DNA of 64,000 nucleotides, from NCBI RefSeq assembly GCF_000332515.2, contig NZ_AOGZ02000014.1:2062001-2126000 (forward strand), in the 5' to 3' direction. Below, piece after piece: positions 55,923-64,000 of this stretch; positions within the stretch are counted from its first letter, which is position 1; every line of letters begins with the position of its first letter. The notes beneath the pieces are model-generated. The model saw nothing but the letters and a program-made list of their open reading frames with translations. It did not search any database and was not told the DNA's origin. Origin of the DNA: Leptospira wolbachii serovar Codice str. CDC. GTDB taxonomy: Bacteria; Spirochaetota; Leptospiria; Leptospirales; Leptospiraceae. The translations under genes and the position numbers were made by a program.

Positions 55923-57236
55923 TTGAAAGAACAAAAACTAACAACAGAAAACTATAAAGGCACTCGGGATTTTTATCCTGAAGATATGCGCCTTCGCAAT
56001 TATTTATTCTCAGTAATGAAAGACGTCGTCAGGTCGTATGGATACGAAGAATACGATGGCCCGATGGTAGAATCTTTGGATCTATACCGAGCCAAAACGG
56101 GCGAAGAAATTGTTGGAAAACAAATATATAATTTCATTGATAAAGGTGACCGTGAGGTAGCGATTCGCCCTGAAATGACACCAACTGTCGCAAGGATGGT
56201 GGCAAAAAAATTGCGAGACCTTCCTCGTCCCATCCGTTGGTTTTCTATTCCGAACCTCTGGAGATACGAACAACCTGGCCTCGGGCGACTGCGGGAACAC
56301 TGGCAGTTGAATGTCGATATGTTTGGTGTGACAAGCCAGAGGGCTGAATTAGAAATTTTGTCTTTGGCTTGCGATATTCTTTTTGCCTTTGGTGCCCCAC
56401 GGAACAGTTTTAAAGTAACTATTTCACATAGATCCCTTCTCGACGAATTTCTGTTAGATGGTCTTAAGGTTAGTCCAAACCAAGCACATGAAGTTTCAAA
56501 AATTTTGGACAAAAAAAACAAAATTACTGAAGACGAATACATTGCCCTTGTTTCGAAAACCATCCCGAATGATCCAACTGCTGTATCAAAAATCAATTTA
56601 TTTTTAGCTGCGACTACAGATACGCTGAGTCAAATTCCAGGGATCAAAGAAGAAACATTAAATGCCATTCAGACTTTGTTTGAGGATCTTAAAACCATTG
56701 GATTACATGATATAGTCTATTTTGATCCGTCGGTGGTTCGAGGGTTTGATTATTACACAGGTTTTATTTTTGAAATTTTCGATACTTCTCCGCAGAACAA
56801 ACGTTCGTTATATGGTGGTGGGAGGTATGATAATTTAATCGGTCTTTTTTCCAATGAAGAACTTTCTGGAATTGGGTTTGGACTTGGAGATGTCACGCTT
56901 CAAAATTTTTTAACAGCACACAATCTGTTACCGAAATTTTCCAGTGATTCCACGGTTTTTATTCCTCTATTGGATGAACCTTCCTTTTCTGAGAACCATA
57001 ACTTTGCAAAAGAACTCAGAAAGGAAAAAATTGCTGCCGAGGTTTCCTTAGTTTCTCAAAAGATGGGAAAACAACTTTCTTATGCAGAGAAAAAAGGGTA
57101 CCGGTGGATCCTCCTTCGTGGGGAGGATGAAATCAAAGCGGGGACAGTGACTTTGAAAGACATGGCAACACGTAACCAATGGACTTTCTCCTTTTCTGAA
57201 GCACTTCAAAAGATAAAAGAAGAGCTTTCTAAATGA
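55923..57236 (+). CDS. hisS: histidyl-tRNA synthetase
   Basis: A 437-residue class II synthetase. GTRDFYPEDM is motif 1's neighbour, RPEMTPTVARM and RWFSIPNLWRYEQPGLGRLREHWQ form motif 2, RGFDYYTGFIFEIF is the HisA-like block and GGGRYDNLIGLF precedes motif 3 (GIGFGLGD). The start is a TTG with AGGGG 7 bases before it; no better ATG is near, so TTG seems real. It is followed by a PAP2 phosphatase overlapping by 4 bases. Confidence 0.94.
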   Translation: MKEQKLTTENYKGTRDFYPEDMRLRNYLFSVMKDVVRSYGYEEYDGPMVESLDLYRAKTGEEIVGKQIYNFIDKGDREVAIRPEMTPTVARMVAKKLRDLPRPIRWFSIPNLWRYEQPGLGRLREHWQLNVDMFGVTSQRAELEILSLACDILFAFGAPRNSFKVTISHRSLLDEFLLDGLKVSPNQAHEVSKILDKKNKITEDEYIALVSKTIPNDPTAVSKINLFLAATTDTLSQIPGIKEETLNAIQTLFEDLKTIGLHDIVYFDPSVVRGFDYYTGFIFEIFDTSPQNKRSLYGGGRYDNLIGLFSNEELSGIGFGLGDVTLQNFLTAHNLLPKFSSDSTVFIPLLDEPSFSENHNFAKELRKEKIAAEVSLVSQKMGKQLSYAEKKGYRWILLRGEDEIKAGTVTLKDMATRNQWTFSFSEALQKIKEELSK

Positions 57237-57766
57237 ATTTGATTTCTTCTATCGATTTAAAATTATCTGTTTGGATCCAAAAGAACTTACACCATCCAAA
57301 ACTTAGTTGGGTTTTATCCAGAGTCAATCGTGGTGAAATGTTTGCTCTGGTTTTGTTACCACTTATGTTTTTAAGTGATCTGTACAAACCTGTTTACATT
57401 AGTCTACCTTTTGTATTAATATTCACGTATTTAACAGATCGTTTGGTTTTGGTACTGAAGAAATACTTCGCAAGAAAACGTCCCCTAGTCAGTGTTATGG
57501 GAAAGATAGATTCTAATCCCGATATGAAACATTCTTTTCCCTCGGCACATAGTGCTAATTCGATTGTTGTATCTACCATTTTGGTTTTTGCATTTCATGA
57601 AACCCCATATTTCTTTTTCTTTAGTTTGTTTGCGGGTGTGGGTAGATTAATTACCTTACACCATTTTGTGAGTGATATTGTAGGAGGATGGATCATTGGT
57701 TTTGGAATTGGACTTATTGCAGTTTTATTTCATTATTATCTTTGGCCTTATTGTTTGACACTATGA
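57233..57766 (+). CDS. PAP2-type lipid phosphatase
   Basis: A 177-residue membrane phosphatase with the three PAP2 motifs: KKYFARKRP (C1), PSAHS near 103 (C2) and [16 protein letters not shown] (C3, His and Asp). In C2 Ala replaces the usual Gly of PSGH, a tolerated change. The location next to an LpxL-like acyltransferase suggests a role in lipid A or undecaprenyl phosphate recycling. It overlaps hisS and the acyltransferase by 4 bases each. Confidence 0.85.
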   Translation: MNLISSIDLKLSVWIQKNLHHPKLSWVLSRVNRGEMFALVLLPLMFLSDLYKPVYISLPFVLIFTYLTDRLVLVLKKYFARKRPLVSVMGKIDSNPDMKHSFPSAHSANSIVVSTILVFAFHETPYFFFFSLFAGVGRLITLHHFVSDIVGGWIIGFGIGLIAVLFHYYLWPYCLTL

Positions 57767-58671
57767 AACATATTGGATATTTTTTCTCATTTTTAATTGT
57801 TTATTTATTTTATTTTCCTTTTAAGATCCTTCCATATAAGTGGTGTTTGGCGTATGGAATCTTTTTAACAAAACTGATTTATCCATTAGATAAAAAACAT
57901 CAAAAAGTAGCTGCCGACAACATTCGTTTTGCCTTTCCTAACTATTCAGAAGAACAAATTGGAAACTTAGTCAAAGCTCATTATAGACATTTGGGAATTT
58001 TACTCGCTCATACACTCTGGGCTCCGCGAATGACAAAAAAATGGTTGGATGAAAATTTGATCATTGATGCAGAAAGTCTACAAATTGAAGAAGAAACCAA
58101 AAAACAAGGAGTGGGAGTCATTTTGATTTCTGGTCACTTTGGTACTTGGGAAATTTTAGTTCAATTTTTAGGAATTCGAATGAAGGGCGGAGGGATTTAC
58201 AAAAAGGTAAGAAATCCCTTTGTAGATCGACTTTTACGTAACATGCGATCCAAAAATGGTGTGGTTCTTGTCCCTGTACAAGAATCCACACAAGTCATCA
58301 AACTTCTCAAACAAGGGTATTGGATTGGATTTGGGGCTGATCAAAATGCAGGTAAGGCAGGGATTTTTGTTCCTTTTATGAACAGGCAAGCCTCCACTTT
58401 TGTGGGACCGGCACTTATGGCTTACTTAACCGGAGCTAAAATGTTATATTATTCAGTGTTAGCTGGCGATGATGGTAAAGTGATTGTTCGGGTTAAAGAT
58501 TTGGGTTTCGTTGATAAAAAACTTTATCCGTCAAAAGATGATGTAATCAGGCATTATACAGAACTTTGGACTAAGACTTTGGAAGAGGAAGTAAAATTGT
58601 TTCCAGAGCAGTACTTTTGGGTGCATCGTCGTTGGCGAACCCAACCGGAAGTCACCGGAAACAATCAGTAA
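57763..58671 (+). CDS. LpxL/HtrB-like lipid A acyltransferase
   Basis: A 302-residue enzyme of the lysophospholipid acyltransferase family, starting at ATG 57763, which overlaps the PAP2 stop as ATGA; an ATG at 57688 adds 25 residues inside PAP2. One N-terminal membrane helix (~3-21) is followed by [10 protein letters not shown] near 133, the HxxxxE/D catalytic motif, then [21 protein letters not shown], a family block. It would acylate lipid A or another glycolipid. The tight coupling with PAP2 supports envelope lipid work. The bidirectional terminator follows at once. Confidence 0.85.
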   Translation: MKHIGYFFSFLIVYLFYFPFKILPYKWCLAYGIFLTKLIYPLDKKHQKVAADNIRFAFPNYSEEQIGNLVKAHYRHLGILLAHTLWAPRMTKKWLDENLIIDAESLQIEEETKKQGVGVILISGHFGTWEILVQFLGIRMKGGGIYKKVRNPFVDRLLRNMRSKNGVVLVPVQESTQVIKLLKQGYWIGFGADQNAGKAGIFVPFMNRQASTFVGPALMAYLTGAKMLYYSVLAGDDGKVIVRVKDLGFVDKKLYPSKDDVIRHYTELWTKTLEEEVKLFPEQYFWVHRRWRTQPEVTGNNQ

Positions 58672-58673
58672 TA

Positions 58674-58709
58674 GTAAACGAAAGATTAGAAATTTAATCT
58701 TTCGTTTAC
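58674..58709. terminator. perfect 15-bp bidirectional terminator
   Basis: GTAAACGAAAGATTA and TAATCTTTCGTTTAC form an exact 15-bp stem with a 6-base loop (GAAATT), lying between the acyltransferase and the convergent pntAA. Its AT-rich character makes it weak in GC but very long, and T-rich stretches follow on both strands. Confidence 0.75.
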
Positions 58710-58720
58710 CGATCTCAGAG

Positions 58721-59848
58721 TTACTCTCCGAGAAGTGCTAGTGTCGGTTTATGACGAACGGCACCATTTTCAGCAATCATACATGCATTGATGATTTCGT
58801 CTTCCAAGTTGATGTTGAATTGTTTTTCTTTATTCACAAAAAGTTTTAGGAAGTTAACAATATTCTTTGCATACATTTTACTTGCGTCCATTGGTTGCGT
58901 ACTTTGTAGATTAGAATTACCAATGATTGTAATCCCTTTATAAACAATAGTTTTATCGTTTTCAGTGACTTCACAGTTACCGCCATTGACCGCAGCTAAG
59001 TCCACAATCACCGAACCTTGTCTCATTTTATCTACCATCTCTTTGGTAATAAGGACGGGAGCTTTTTTTCCTGGGATGAGAGCAGTTGTAATAATGATGT
59101 CTGCTTTTTCTGCAAACTTTGCAATGGCCTCTTTTTGACGTCTTTGGTAATCTTCTGACTGTTCTACCGCATAACCACCTGTATTCGACGCATCGGCAGC
59201 ACCTTCTACTTCCACAAATTTTGCACCGAGAGACATACACTGTTCTTTTACTTCTGGTCTCGTATCAAATACGTCCACTACGGCTCCCAATCGGCGAGAG
59301 GTTGCAATGGCTTGTAAACCCGCAACACCAGCGCCAAGAATGAGAACTCTTGCAGGCGTGATAGTTCCCGCAGCTGTAGTCAACATCGGAAAAAAACGGC
59401 TGTAGTTGGAAGCGGCAAGTAACACAGCTTTGTATCCGGAAACGGTTGCTTGGCTACTGAGAACATCCATAGACTGCGCACGAGTAATTCGTGGGATAGT
59501 GTCCATAGAGAATATTTTAAAAGAAGCATTGGCAATTTCTTTTACTTTCTTTGGGAAAGCAAGAGGAGAGAGCGTTGCAATGTAGATTTTATCTTTGCCG
59601 ATTTTTTTTGCACTTTGTTCATCCAAAGCATGAATGGATACAACAATGTCCGATCCAGAGAGAATTGCATCTCTTGATTCCACTGTTGCACCAACATCTT
59701 TGTAATCCTTATCGGAGAAATATGCATTGTCCCCTGCTGTAGTTTCAACTGAAACAGTGAAACCTAACTTTTTCAAAGGGTCAACAACATCCGGAGTGAT
59801 TGCCACTCGGTTTTCATAAGATGGTTCTTTGATTACGCCTATTTTCAT
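58721..59848 (-). CDS. pntA: NAD(P) transhydrogenase alpha subunit, first half (PntAA-like)
   Basis: A 375-residue soluble domain I of transhydrogenase, which binds NAD(H). The dinucleotide motif is LILGAGVAGLQA near 168, with DTRPEVKEQCMSLGAKFVEV after it. TTALIPGKKAPVLI and DLAAVNGGNCEVT are the mobile-loop and substrate regions. The stop is followed by a terminator, so no pntAB or pntB is in this operon, although both are needed for a working pump. It starts 1 base after the UDP-glucuronate decarboxylase stop, on the same transcript. An alanine dehydrogenase is less likely because of the mobile loop. Confidence 0.87.
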   Translation of the reverse strand: MKIGVIKEPSYENRVAITPDVVDPLKKLGFTVSVETTAGDNAYFSDKDYKDVGATVESRDAILSGSDIVVSIHALDEQSAKKIGKDKIYIATLSPLAFPKKVKEIANASFKIFSMDTIPRITRAQSMDVLSSQATVSGYKAVLLAASNYSRFFPMLTTAAGTITPARVLILGAGVAGLQAIATSRRLGAVVDVFDTRPEVKEQCMSLGAKFVEVEGAADASNTGGYAVEQSEDYQRRQKEAIAKFAEKADIIITTALIPGKKAPVLITKEMVDKMRQGSVIVDLAAVNGGNCEVTENDKTIVYKGITIIGNSNLQSTQPMDASKMYAKNIVNFLKLFVNKEKQFNINLEDEIINACMIAENGAVRHKPTLALLGE

Positions 59849-59849
59849 T

Positions 59850-60782
59850 TTATACTCTTTTGCTAAAATATTCGATGGTTTTTTTTACGCCTTCCACTAA
59901 TGGAACAGTCGTTGAATAATTCAATTTTTCTTTCGCTAAACTTAAGTTTGGTTTTCTTCTGGTTGGATCATCTTGCGGAAGTGGCAGATAAATGATTTTG
60001 GATTTACTTCCTGTTTCTTTGATCACTAGTTCTGCCAATTCTTTGACGGTGAATTCACCTTCATTTCCTAAATTGACTGGTCCAACAAAATTGTCTGTAT
60101 TCATCATTGAGATGATTCCGCGAACTAGATCATCAACAAAACAAAAGGAACGTGTTTGACTTCCGTCACCGTAAATGGTTATGTTTTCTCCACGTAACGC
60201 CTGTACAATAAAGTTACTAACGACACGACCGTCATCGGGAATCATTCGTGGACCATAAGTATTAAAAATCCGAATCACTCGAATGTCCACCCCATGTTGG
60301 CGATGGTAATCAAAACATAAAGTTTCAGCCACTCGTTTTCCCTCATCATAACAACTACGGATTCCAATTGTATTTACGTTTCCCCAGTATGATTCCGTTT
60401 GCGGGTGTTCGAGAGGATTTCCGTAAACTTCAGAAGTACTCGCTTGTAAAATTCTTGCTTTCACTCGTTTGGCAAGACCAAGCATGTTCATCATTCCCAA
60501 AACATTCGTTTTGGTGGTTTTGATGGGATTACTTTGGTAGTGAACAGGAGAGGCAGGACATGCCATATTGTAAATCTCGTCTACTTCCAATTTGATGGGA
60601 TCCGTAATATCGTGGCGGATCAGTTCGAAATTCGGATTTCCGAGAAGGTGAGTGAGGTTTTCTTTTCGCCCGGTATGGAAATTGTCCAATACGATGATTT
60701 GGTTCCCAGCGTTCAAAAGAGTTTCTGCTAGATGGGATCCGATGAATCCGGCTCCACCTGTGATAAGGATTCTTTTTGCCAT
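59850..60782 (-). CDS. UDP-glucuronic acid decarboxylase-like epimerase
   Basis: A 310-residue extended [16 protein letters not shown] is the cofactor motif, [13 protein letters not shown] near 75 is specific to UDP-xylose synthase, the catalytic Thr/Ser is in ASTSEVYG, Tyr/Lys in [11 protein letters not shown] near 148, and the signature NTYGPRM is near 179. [19 protein letters not shown] supports NAD-sugar binding. It makes UDP-xylose for surface glycans. It is co-transcribed with pntAA (1-base gap), an odd pairing, and lies 57 bases after the M50-like gene. Confidence 0.88.
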   Translation of the reverse strand: MAKRILITGGAGFIGSHLAETLLNAGNQIIVLDNFHTGRKENLTHLLGNPNFELIRHDITDPIKLEVDEIYNMACPASPVHYQSNPIKTTKTNVLGMMNMLGLAKRVKARILQASTSEVYGNPLEHPQTESYWGNVNTIGIRSCYDEGKRVAETLCFDYHRQHGVDIRVIRIFNTYGPRMIPDDGRVVSNFIVQALRGENITIYGDGSQTRSFCFVDDLVRGIISMMNTDNFVGPVNLGNEGEFTVKELAELVIKETGSKSKIIYLPLPQDDPTRRKPNLSLAKEKLNYSTTVPLVEGVKKTIEYFSKRV

Positions 60783-60839
60783 TGAGATTCTATATTTATG
60801 AAGTCGGTGTCCTACGCAAATGAAAATTTGCGAGAAGCC

Positions 60840-61721
60840 TTAAGGACTGTTGTCTTTGGGAGGGAAGTCTTGGAACAAATTTGGGGGCAAAACGATTCCA
60901 CTTTCGGGATCAACACCTCGTTTTTCCAACCATAGTTTTGCTTCGGGAGAAAGGTCCCCAGGAAACCGTTCGAAACTTTCTTCCATACCAGGAAATTCAT
61001 GGGTTTCTTCGTGGCTGAGCGAACTGCGTAGGGACATAAAAATAATTCCTATGCTGAGGAGTGACCAAAGAGTCGCGATCATATAACCGAGCACAACGAC
61101 AACGGTAGGGACTTCCTGGTTTTGTAGGTCTTCTGGCCCAAGGCCAGCCATCCAAAAGGCAAGGATTCCAGCATCAGTTTCTGTGAGTCTTTCTGCAAAG
61201 TCAGAAAGATCATATAAGGAATAGAGGGAGATACTTGTGCCCAAAAATACTAGCGAAAGGATCGATATAGTTTCGCCTAACATACCTGTTACGAGAATGC
61301 CCACACCCCAAAAAATTCCGGTAAAATAAGCAAGATCTCCCAGTTTAGAATATAATACACTGACTGAGATTAAAAACAAACCAAACAAAATCATTGTTTG
61401 GCGGGCATGACGTCCTTGAAATCCTAAACGGAGTAAAAATGCGCCAACTAGGGAAGAGCCAATGTATCCTGCAGAAACAACAAGGATGAAGGAACCACGA
61501 AAAGAAGCAGGGACGGCAATGGTTTCTCCCCCTTCGTTTCCATGTAGGGCGATTCCTTTTACAATCCCACCGCTAAAGAGGGCGGCCGTGGCATGGCAAA
61601 TTTCATGTATGAGTACAACAAATTCTTTGAGGTAAGATGTGAATTGGTGGTCCCAAAACGCAACTAGGCTCAGAATCAAAGATAGAAAAATGACAAACTT
61701 AACCGGTTTTTCTGCCATCAT
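60840..61721 (-). CDS. M50-like membrane metallopeptidase
   Basis: A 293-residue polytopic protein. The zinc motif is HEICH near residue 39, in the second helix (VVLIHEICHATAALF). About six more helices follow (SFILVVSAGYIGSSLVGAFLL onward), and the last ~60 residues form a cytosolic acidic tail. The layout resembles the M50B-like family of site-2-type proteases. The C-terminal Asp ligand (LDG/NxxPxxxxDG) is not obvious, so activity is uncertain. The gene begins 15 bases after the SpoIIE gene stop, on the same strand. Confidence 0.8.
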   Translation of the reverse strand: MMAEKPVKFVIFLSLILSLVAFWDHQFTSYLKEFVVLIHEICHATAALFSGGIVKGIALHGNEGGETIAVPASFRGSFILVVSAGYIGSSLVGAFLLRLGFQGRHARQTMILFGLFLISVSVLYSKLGDLAYFTGIFWGVGILVTGMLGETISILSLVFLGTSISLYSLYDLSDFAERLTETDAGILAFWMAGLGPEDLQNQEVPTVVVVLGYMIATLWSLLSIGIIFMSLRSSLSHEETHEFPGMEESFERFPGDLSPEAKLWLEKRGVDPESGIVLPPNLFQDFPPKDNSP

Positions 61722-61736
61722 CGATTTAAATATCGG

Positions 61737-64000
61737 CTAGTTGGGTGTAAAAGAAAGACCAATAAATGTAATATCATCCGATTGTTCTCGGTTCCCGCGA
61801 AAATTTGTCATCTTGGCATCCAAAAGCTGGGGAATTTCTTTGACGGTTTTTTCGGCATTAAAATGTAAAAATTCGATGAGTGTCTCTTCTCCAAAAATTT
61901 CATCCCTTTCACTGAAGGCTTCTGTGATTCCATCTGAGTAAAGGAAGAGTTTGGTTCCCGGCAGTAATTTTAATTCTTGGGCATGGTAATCGGTCTCTAA
62001 AATTCCAAGTACACGTTGTGTTTTGGAATGTAATTTGATTTGTCCATCGGCCCGCATCTCTATCAAAGATAAATGACCTGCATTGACATACTTAAAGATA
62101 TTTTGGTTCGAATCAAAAATTCCACCAAGAAGAGTCATGAACTCATTCCCTTTGTAACGGGCGCGAAAAAACGAATTGATCTCACGAAATAGTCCTTCTA
62201 GAGAAGTTCCATTTCTAAGTTGTTCTCTCACAATTCCTTTGATGGCGCTGACTAAAAATCCAGTTCCGAGTCCATGACCAGCAACATCACCTAACAAAAC
62301 AATCATTTTTGTTTGAGAAACTGGAATGATATCGAGATAATCTCCTGAGATTCCAACTGCCGGTTTAGAAATATAACCATAATCAATTCCTTTGACTTCA
62401 CTTGGCAAAATCAAACGAAGTGTATTGTCTACAATGGATGCGGTTTGGATATCTCTTACTATTTTACGTTTTTGAATTTCATCTTCGAGTAAACTATAGT
62501 TTTCCAGTAACATACCTGAAATTTTTACAACTTCGTTGATAAATTTTAATTCTCCGATGGAAAAATATTTTTTATCTAATTTTTCTCCAATGAGAATCAT
62601 TGCCTGAATATTTTTTTTGTTTGAGGAAGAATCAAAAGCTGGAAATGCCAATTGAACGTTCAGTCCTTTTAAAAAATTATATAGAGTTTCCCGAAGCCCA
62701 ATTCCGTATTCGAGATGTGAAGTTACGGTAACTCTGTCTGTGCTTCTAAAATAGTTCCAAATTTCTGATTGGGGTGAGATCCGAACAAAATCAATATTTT
62801 TTAGATCAGTACTGGCGAACTGATCTCCAGGAATTAGGATAATGATATTAGAAACATTTACGGTATCTTTCACTGTGCGATTGATTGTGAGGATTGTTTT
62901 TCGCATAGAAAGAGGAGAAGATAAAAGTGCTGTGATTTTGTTAATTCCTTCGCTGAGTTTTGGATTTTGTTCAAAGAACCAATAATCAAATAACTCCTTC
63001 ACACGTAGTTTGAGTGGAATCAAATAAGCGGTGACTAAAAAAAGATAAATTAGATTAAACACCCAACGGTCCTTCAGATAGCGAATCGGAAGAATAAAGT
63101 CTAAGATAAAAATCGAACCGATATAGGTTCCCAAAATGATGGAAACTAAAATCAAAGTTACAATACTCGGAGTAAAAATAACTAAAGAGGGAACAAATGT
63201 ATAACGGTAAGTTCCATAAAAGAAAGAAAGAATAAATAATAGATACGTTACTATAAAAAGAGAGCGATGTACAAAAAACCAAGGATATCCATCAAAAAAT
63301 ATAATACTTATAGGAAGTGCTACATAAAGAAAAATTGAAAATACTAAAACAATTCTTTTGAGAAGCGCTTCTTCTTGTGGTTTGGAACGAACAATTTCAT
63401 AAATATTGGCTATAATATTGATGGAACCAAATAAAACTGTGATTGCGTGGGCAACTAATACAACTCTTTCGATCAGTATCATATCGTACTTTTCTTGTGA
63501 GGCGATCATGGCCATGATAAAGGATATTAATACTTGGGGTAGCAGCCACTTGGAATTGATTTCCTTTCCACGAAGTCTGTAAATTAGGTGGTACTGTAGA
63601 AAACTTCCTAAATAGAGTGTGAGAACAAAAAGAAAAACCGAATTCTTGAAAGTTAATACAAAAACATTGGATAGGATGATGAGACCAAAGTTAAAGAAAA
63701 AACCGAATATAAGTGCATCTCTTGTGGAGTAATAAAAATAAACTGCAATGGCTAGACTAAAAAAAGCCAAGAATAAGTCAGAAAAAAATACTCCAAGAAC
63801 ATCTGTTTTACGGATGGTAGTTAACTTAAAAACTTCTTCATAAATATTACCATTAGTATCTTTGATATGCAATCGAATCGAATCGGTATCCGAAAAATCG
63901 GCTATGGATTCAAACTTTTCTAAGTCTTCTTGGATTACAGAATTTCCCCAGTGGGCCCGGTTTCCTTCTCCAATATTCACAATCAAACCTGAAGGGTAAT
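61737..64000 (-). CDS. membrane SpoIIE phosphatase with GAF-like domain (start cut by window edge)
   Basis: At least 750 residues are visible; the frame is open to the right edge, so the N-terminus is missing. About 70 residues of an extracytoplasmic region precede eight or so helices (~75-320). A GAF-like region (~350-505, FISIGELKFINEVVK) and a linker helix follow. The PP2C/SpoIIE domain (~545-750) has GISGDYLDI, GDVAGHGLGTGF, YSDGITEAF and SDDITFIGL, a full set of metal residues. It most likely resets a STAS antagonist. It lies directly upstream of the M50-like gene on the same strand, a pairing worth a look because S2P proteases release anti-sigma signals. Confidence 0.87.
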   Translation of the reverse strand, partial: YPSGLIVNIGEGNRAHWGNSVIQEDLEKFESIADFSDTDSIRLHIKDTNGNIYEEVFKLTTIRKTDVLGVFFSDLFLAFFSLAIAVYFYYSTRDALIFGFFFNFGLIILSNVFVLTFKNSVFLFVLTLYLGSFLQYHLIYRLRGKEINSKWLLPQVLISFIMAMIASQEKYDMILIERVVLVAHAITVLFGSINIIANIYEIVRSKPQEEALLKRIVLVFSIFLYVALPISIIFFDGYPWFFVHRSLFIVTYLLFILSFFYGTYRYTFVPSLVIFTPSIVTLILVSIILGTYIGSIFILDFILPIRYLKDRWVFNLIYLFLVTAYLIPLKLRVKELFDYWFFEQNPKLSEGINKITALLSSPLSMRKTILTINRTVKDTVNVSNIIILIPGDQFASTDLKNIDFVRISPQSEIWNYFRSTDRVTVTSHLEYGIGLRETLYNFLKGLNVQLAFPAFDSSSNKKNIQAMILIGEKLDKKYFSIGELKFINEVVKISGMLLENYSLLEDEIQKRKIVRDIQTASIVDNTLRLILPSEVKGIDYGYISKPAVGISGDYLDIIPVSQTKMIVLLGDVAGHGLGTGFLVSAIKGIVREQLRNGTSLEGLFREINSFFRARYKGNEFMTLLGGIFDSNQNIFKYVNAGHLSLIEMRADGQIKLHSKTQRVLGILETDYHAQELKLLPGTKLFLYSDGITEAFSERDEIFGEETLIEFLHFNAEKTVKEIPQLLDAKMTNFRGNREQSDDITFIGLSFTPN

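Noticed and set aside
56000..56596. 198-codon reading frame opposite hisS
   Set aside because: It lies wholly inside hisS on the other strand and has no family feature; it is a shadow of the strong hisS frame.
3..64000. tRNA, rRNA, riboswitch, CRISPR or insertion sequence
   Set aside because: I found no clover-leaf sequence, repeat-spacer array or transposase; the gaps are short and mostly hold promoters or terminators.

Overview
The window looks like the chromosome of a Leptospira-type spirochaete. It is AT-rich and densely coded on both strands. It is full of short-spacer lipoproteins (FITC, LGNC, CLC, IGC, ALSC, FSC, VSC, MGC lipoboxes), SpoIIE-type phosphatases, cytosolic chemosensory parts, a DUF1577/PilZ-like protein (a family I associate with Leptospira) and LPS-type glycosyltransferases. 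The genus is an inference from gene content. I see no rRNA, tRNA, CRISPR array, insertion sequence or prophage, and no gene-free stretch over 300 bases.

Layout. 3-2200: end of a SpoIIE phosphatase, then a zinc alcohol dehydrogenase and a helical protein on the minus strand. 2283-9214: a tight six-gene plus-strand operon (exported helical protein, rhomboid protease, enlarged MDR dehydrogenase, a large S-adenosylhomocysteine-hydrolase-like protein, Nudix hydrolase, nitrilase-fold protein without its cysteine). This is my best candidate for an undescribed system. 9314-12384: a small Cys protein, a beta-propeller lipoprotein, an EcsC-like protein and prfA. 12466-14746: a kexin-like subtilase lipoprotein lacking a propeptide, followed by a secreted protein that looks like the missing propeptide. 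14772-17346: CheY-CheC-hybrid kinase operon. 17430-21214: MORN lipoprotein, metF, an SDR, birA and coaX. 21203-24305: SGNH lipoprotein, GT39-like transferase, STAS antagonist and a degenerate tyrosine recombinase. 24498-27251: TelA, DUF4870-XpaC fusion and inositol monophosphatase. 27232-32540: three GT4 glycosyltransferases, a methyltransferase-like protein and a divergent nucleotide-sugar reductase. 32498-45634: mixed housekeeping and envelope genes, ending with a zinc-sensing cytosolic chemoreceptor. 45627-52653: a 1075-residue SpoIIE/HAMP/TPR protein, RlpA, TPR proteins and folP. 52748-58671: OmpA/PD40 protein, DUF1577 protein, hisS, PAP2 phosphatase and acyltransferase, closed by a perfect 15-bp terminator stem. 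58721-64000 (minus): pntAA, UDP-glucuronate decarboxylase, an M50-like peptidase and a partial membrane SpoIIE phosphatase.

Two themes recur. One is partner-switching and chemosensory signalling: three SpoIIE phosphatases, one STAS antagonist, a CheY/CheC/hybrid kinase set and a CZB chemoreceptor. The other is envelope building: GT4 cluster, sugar epimerases, acyltransferase, PAP2, RlpA and OmpA. Apart from genes, the 10-mer TTCGCATAAC (or its complement) occurs at least eight times and its 9-mer core at least eleven times. The copies lie on both strands and in several reading frames, far more than chance predicts, which points to a DNA-level motif.
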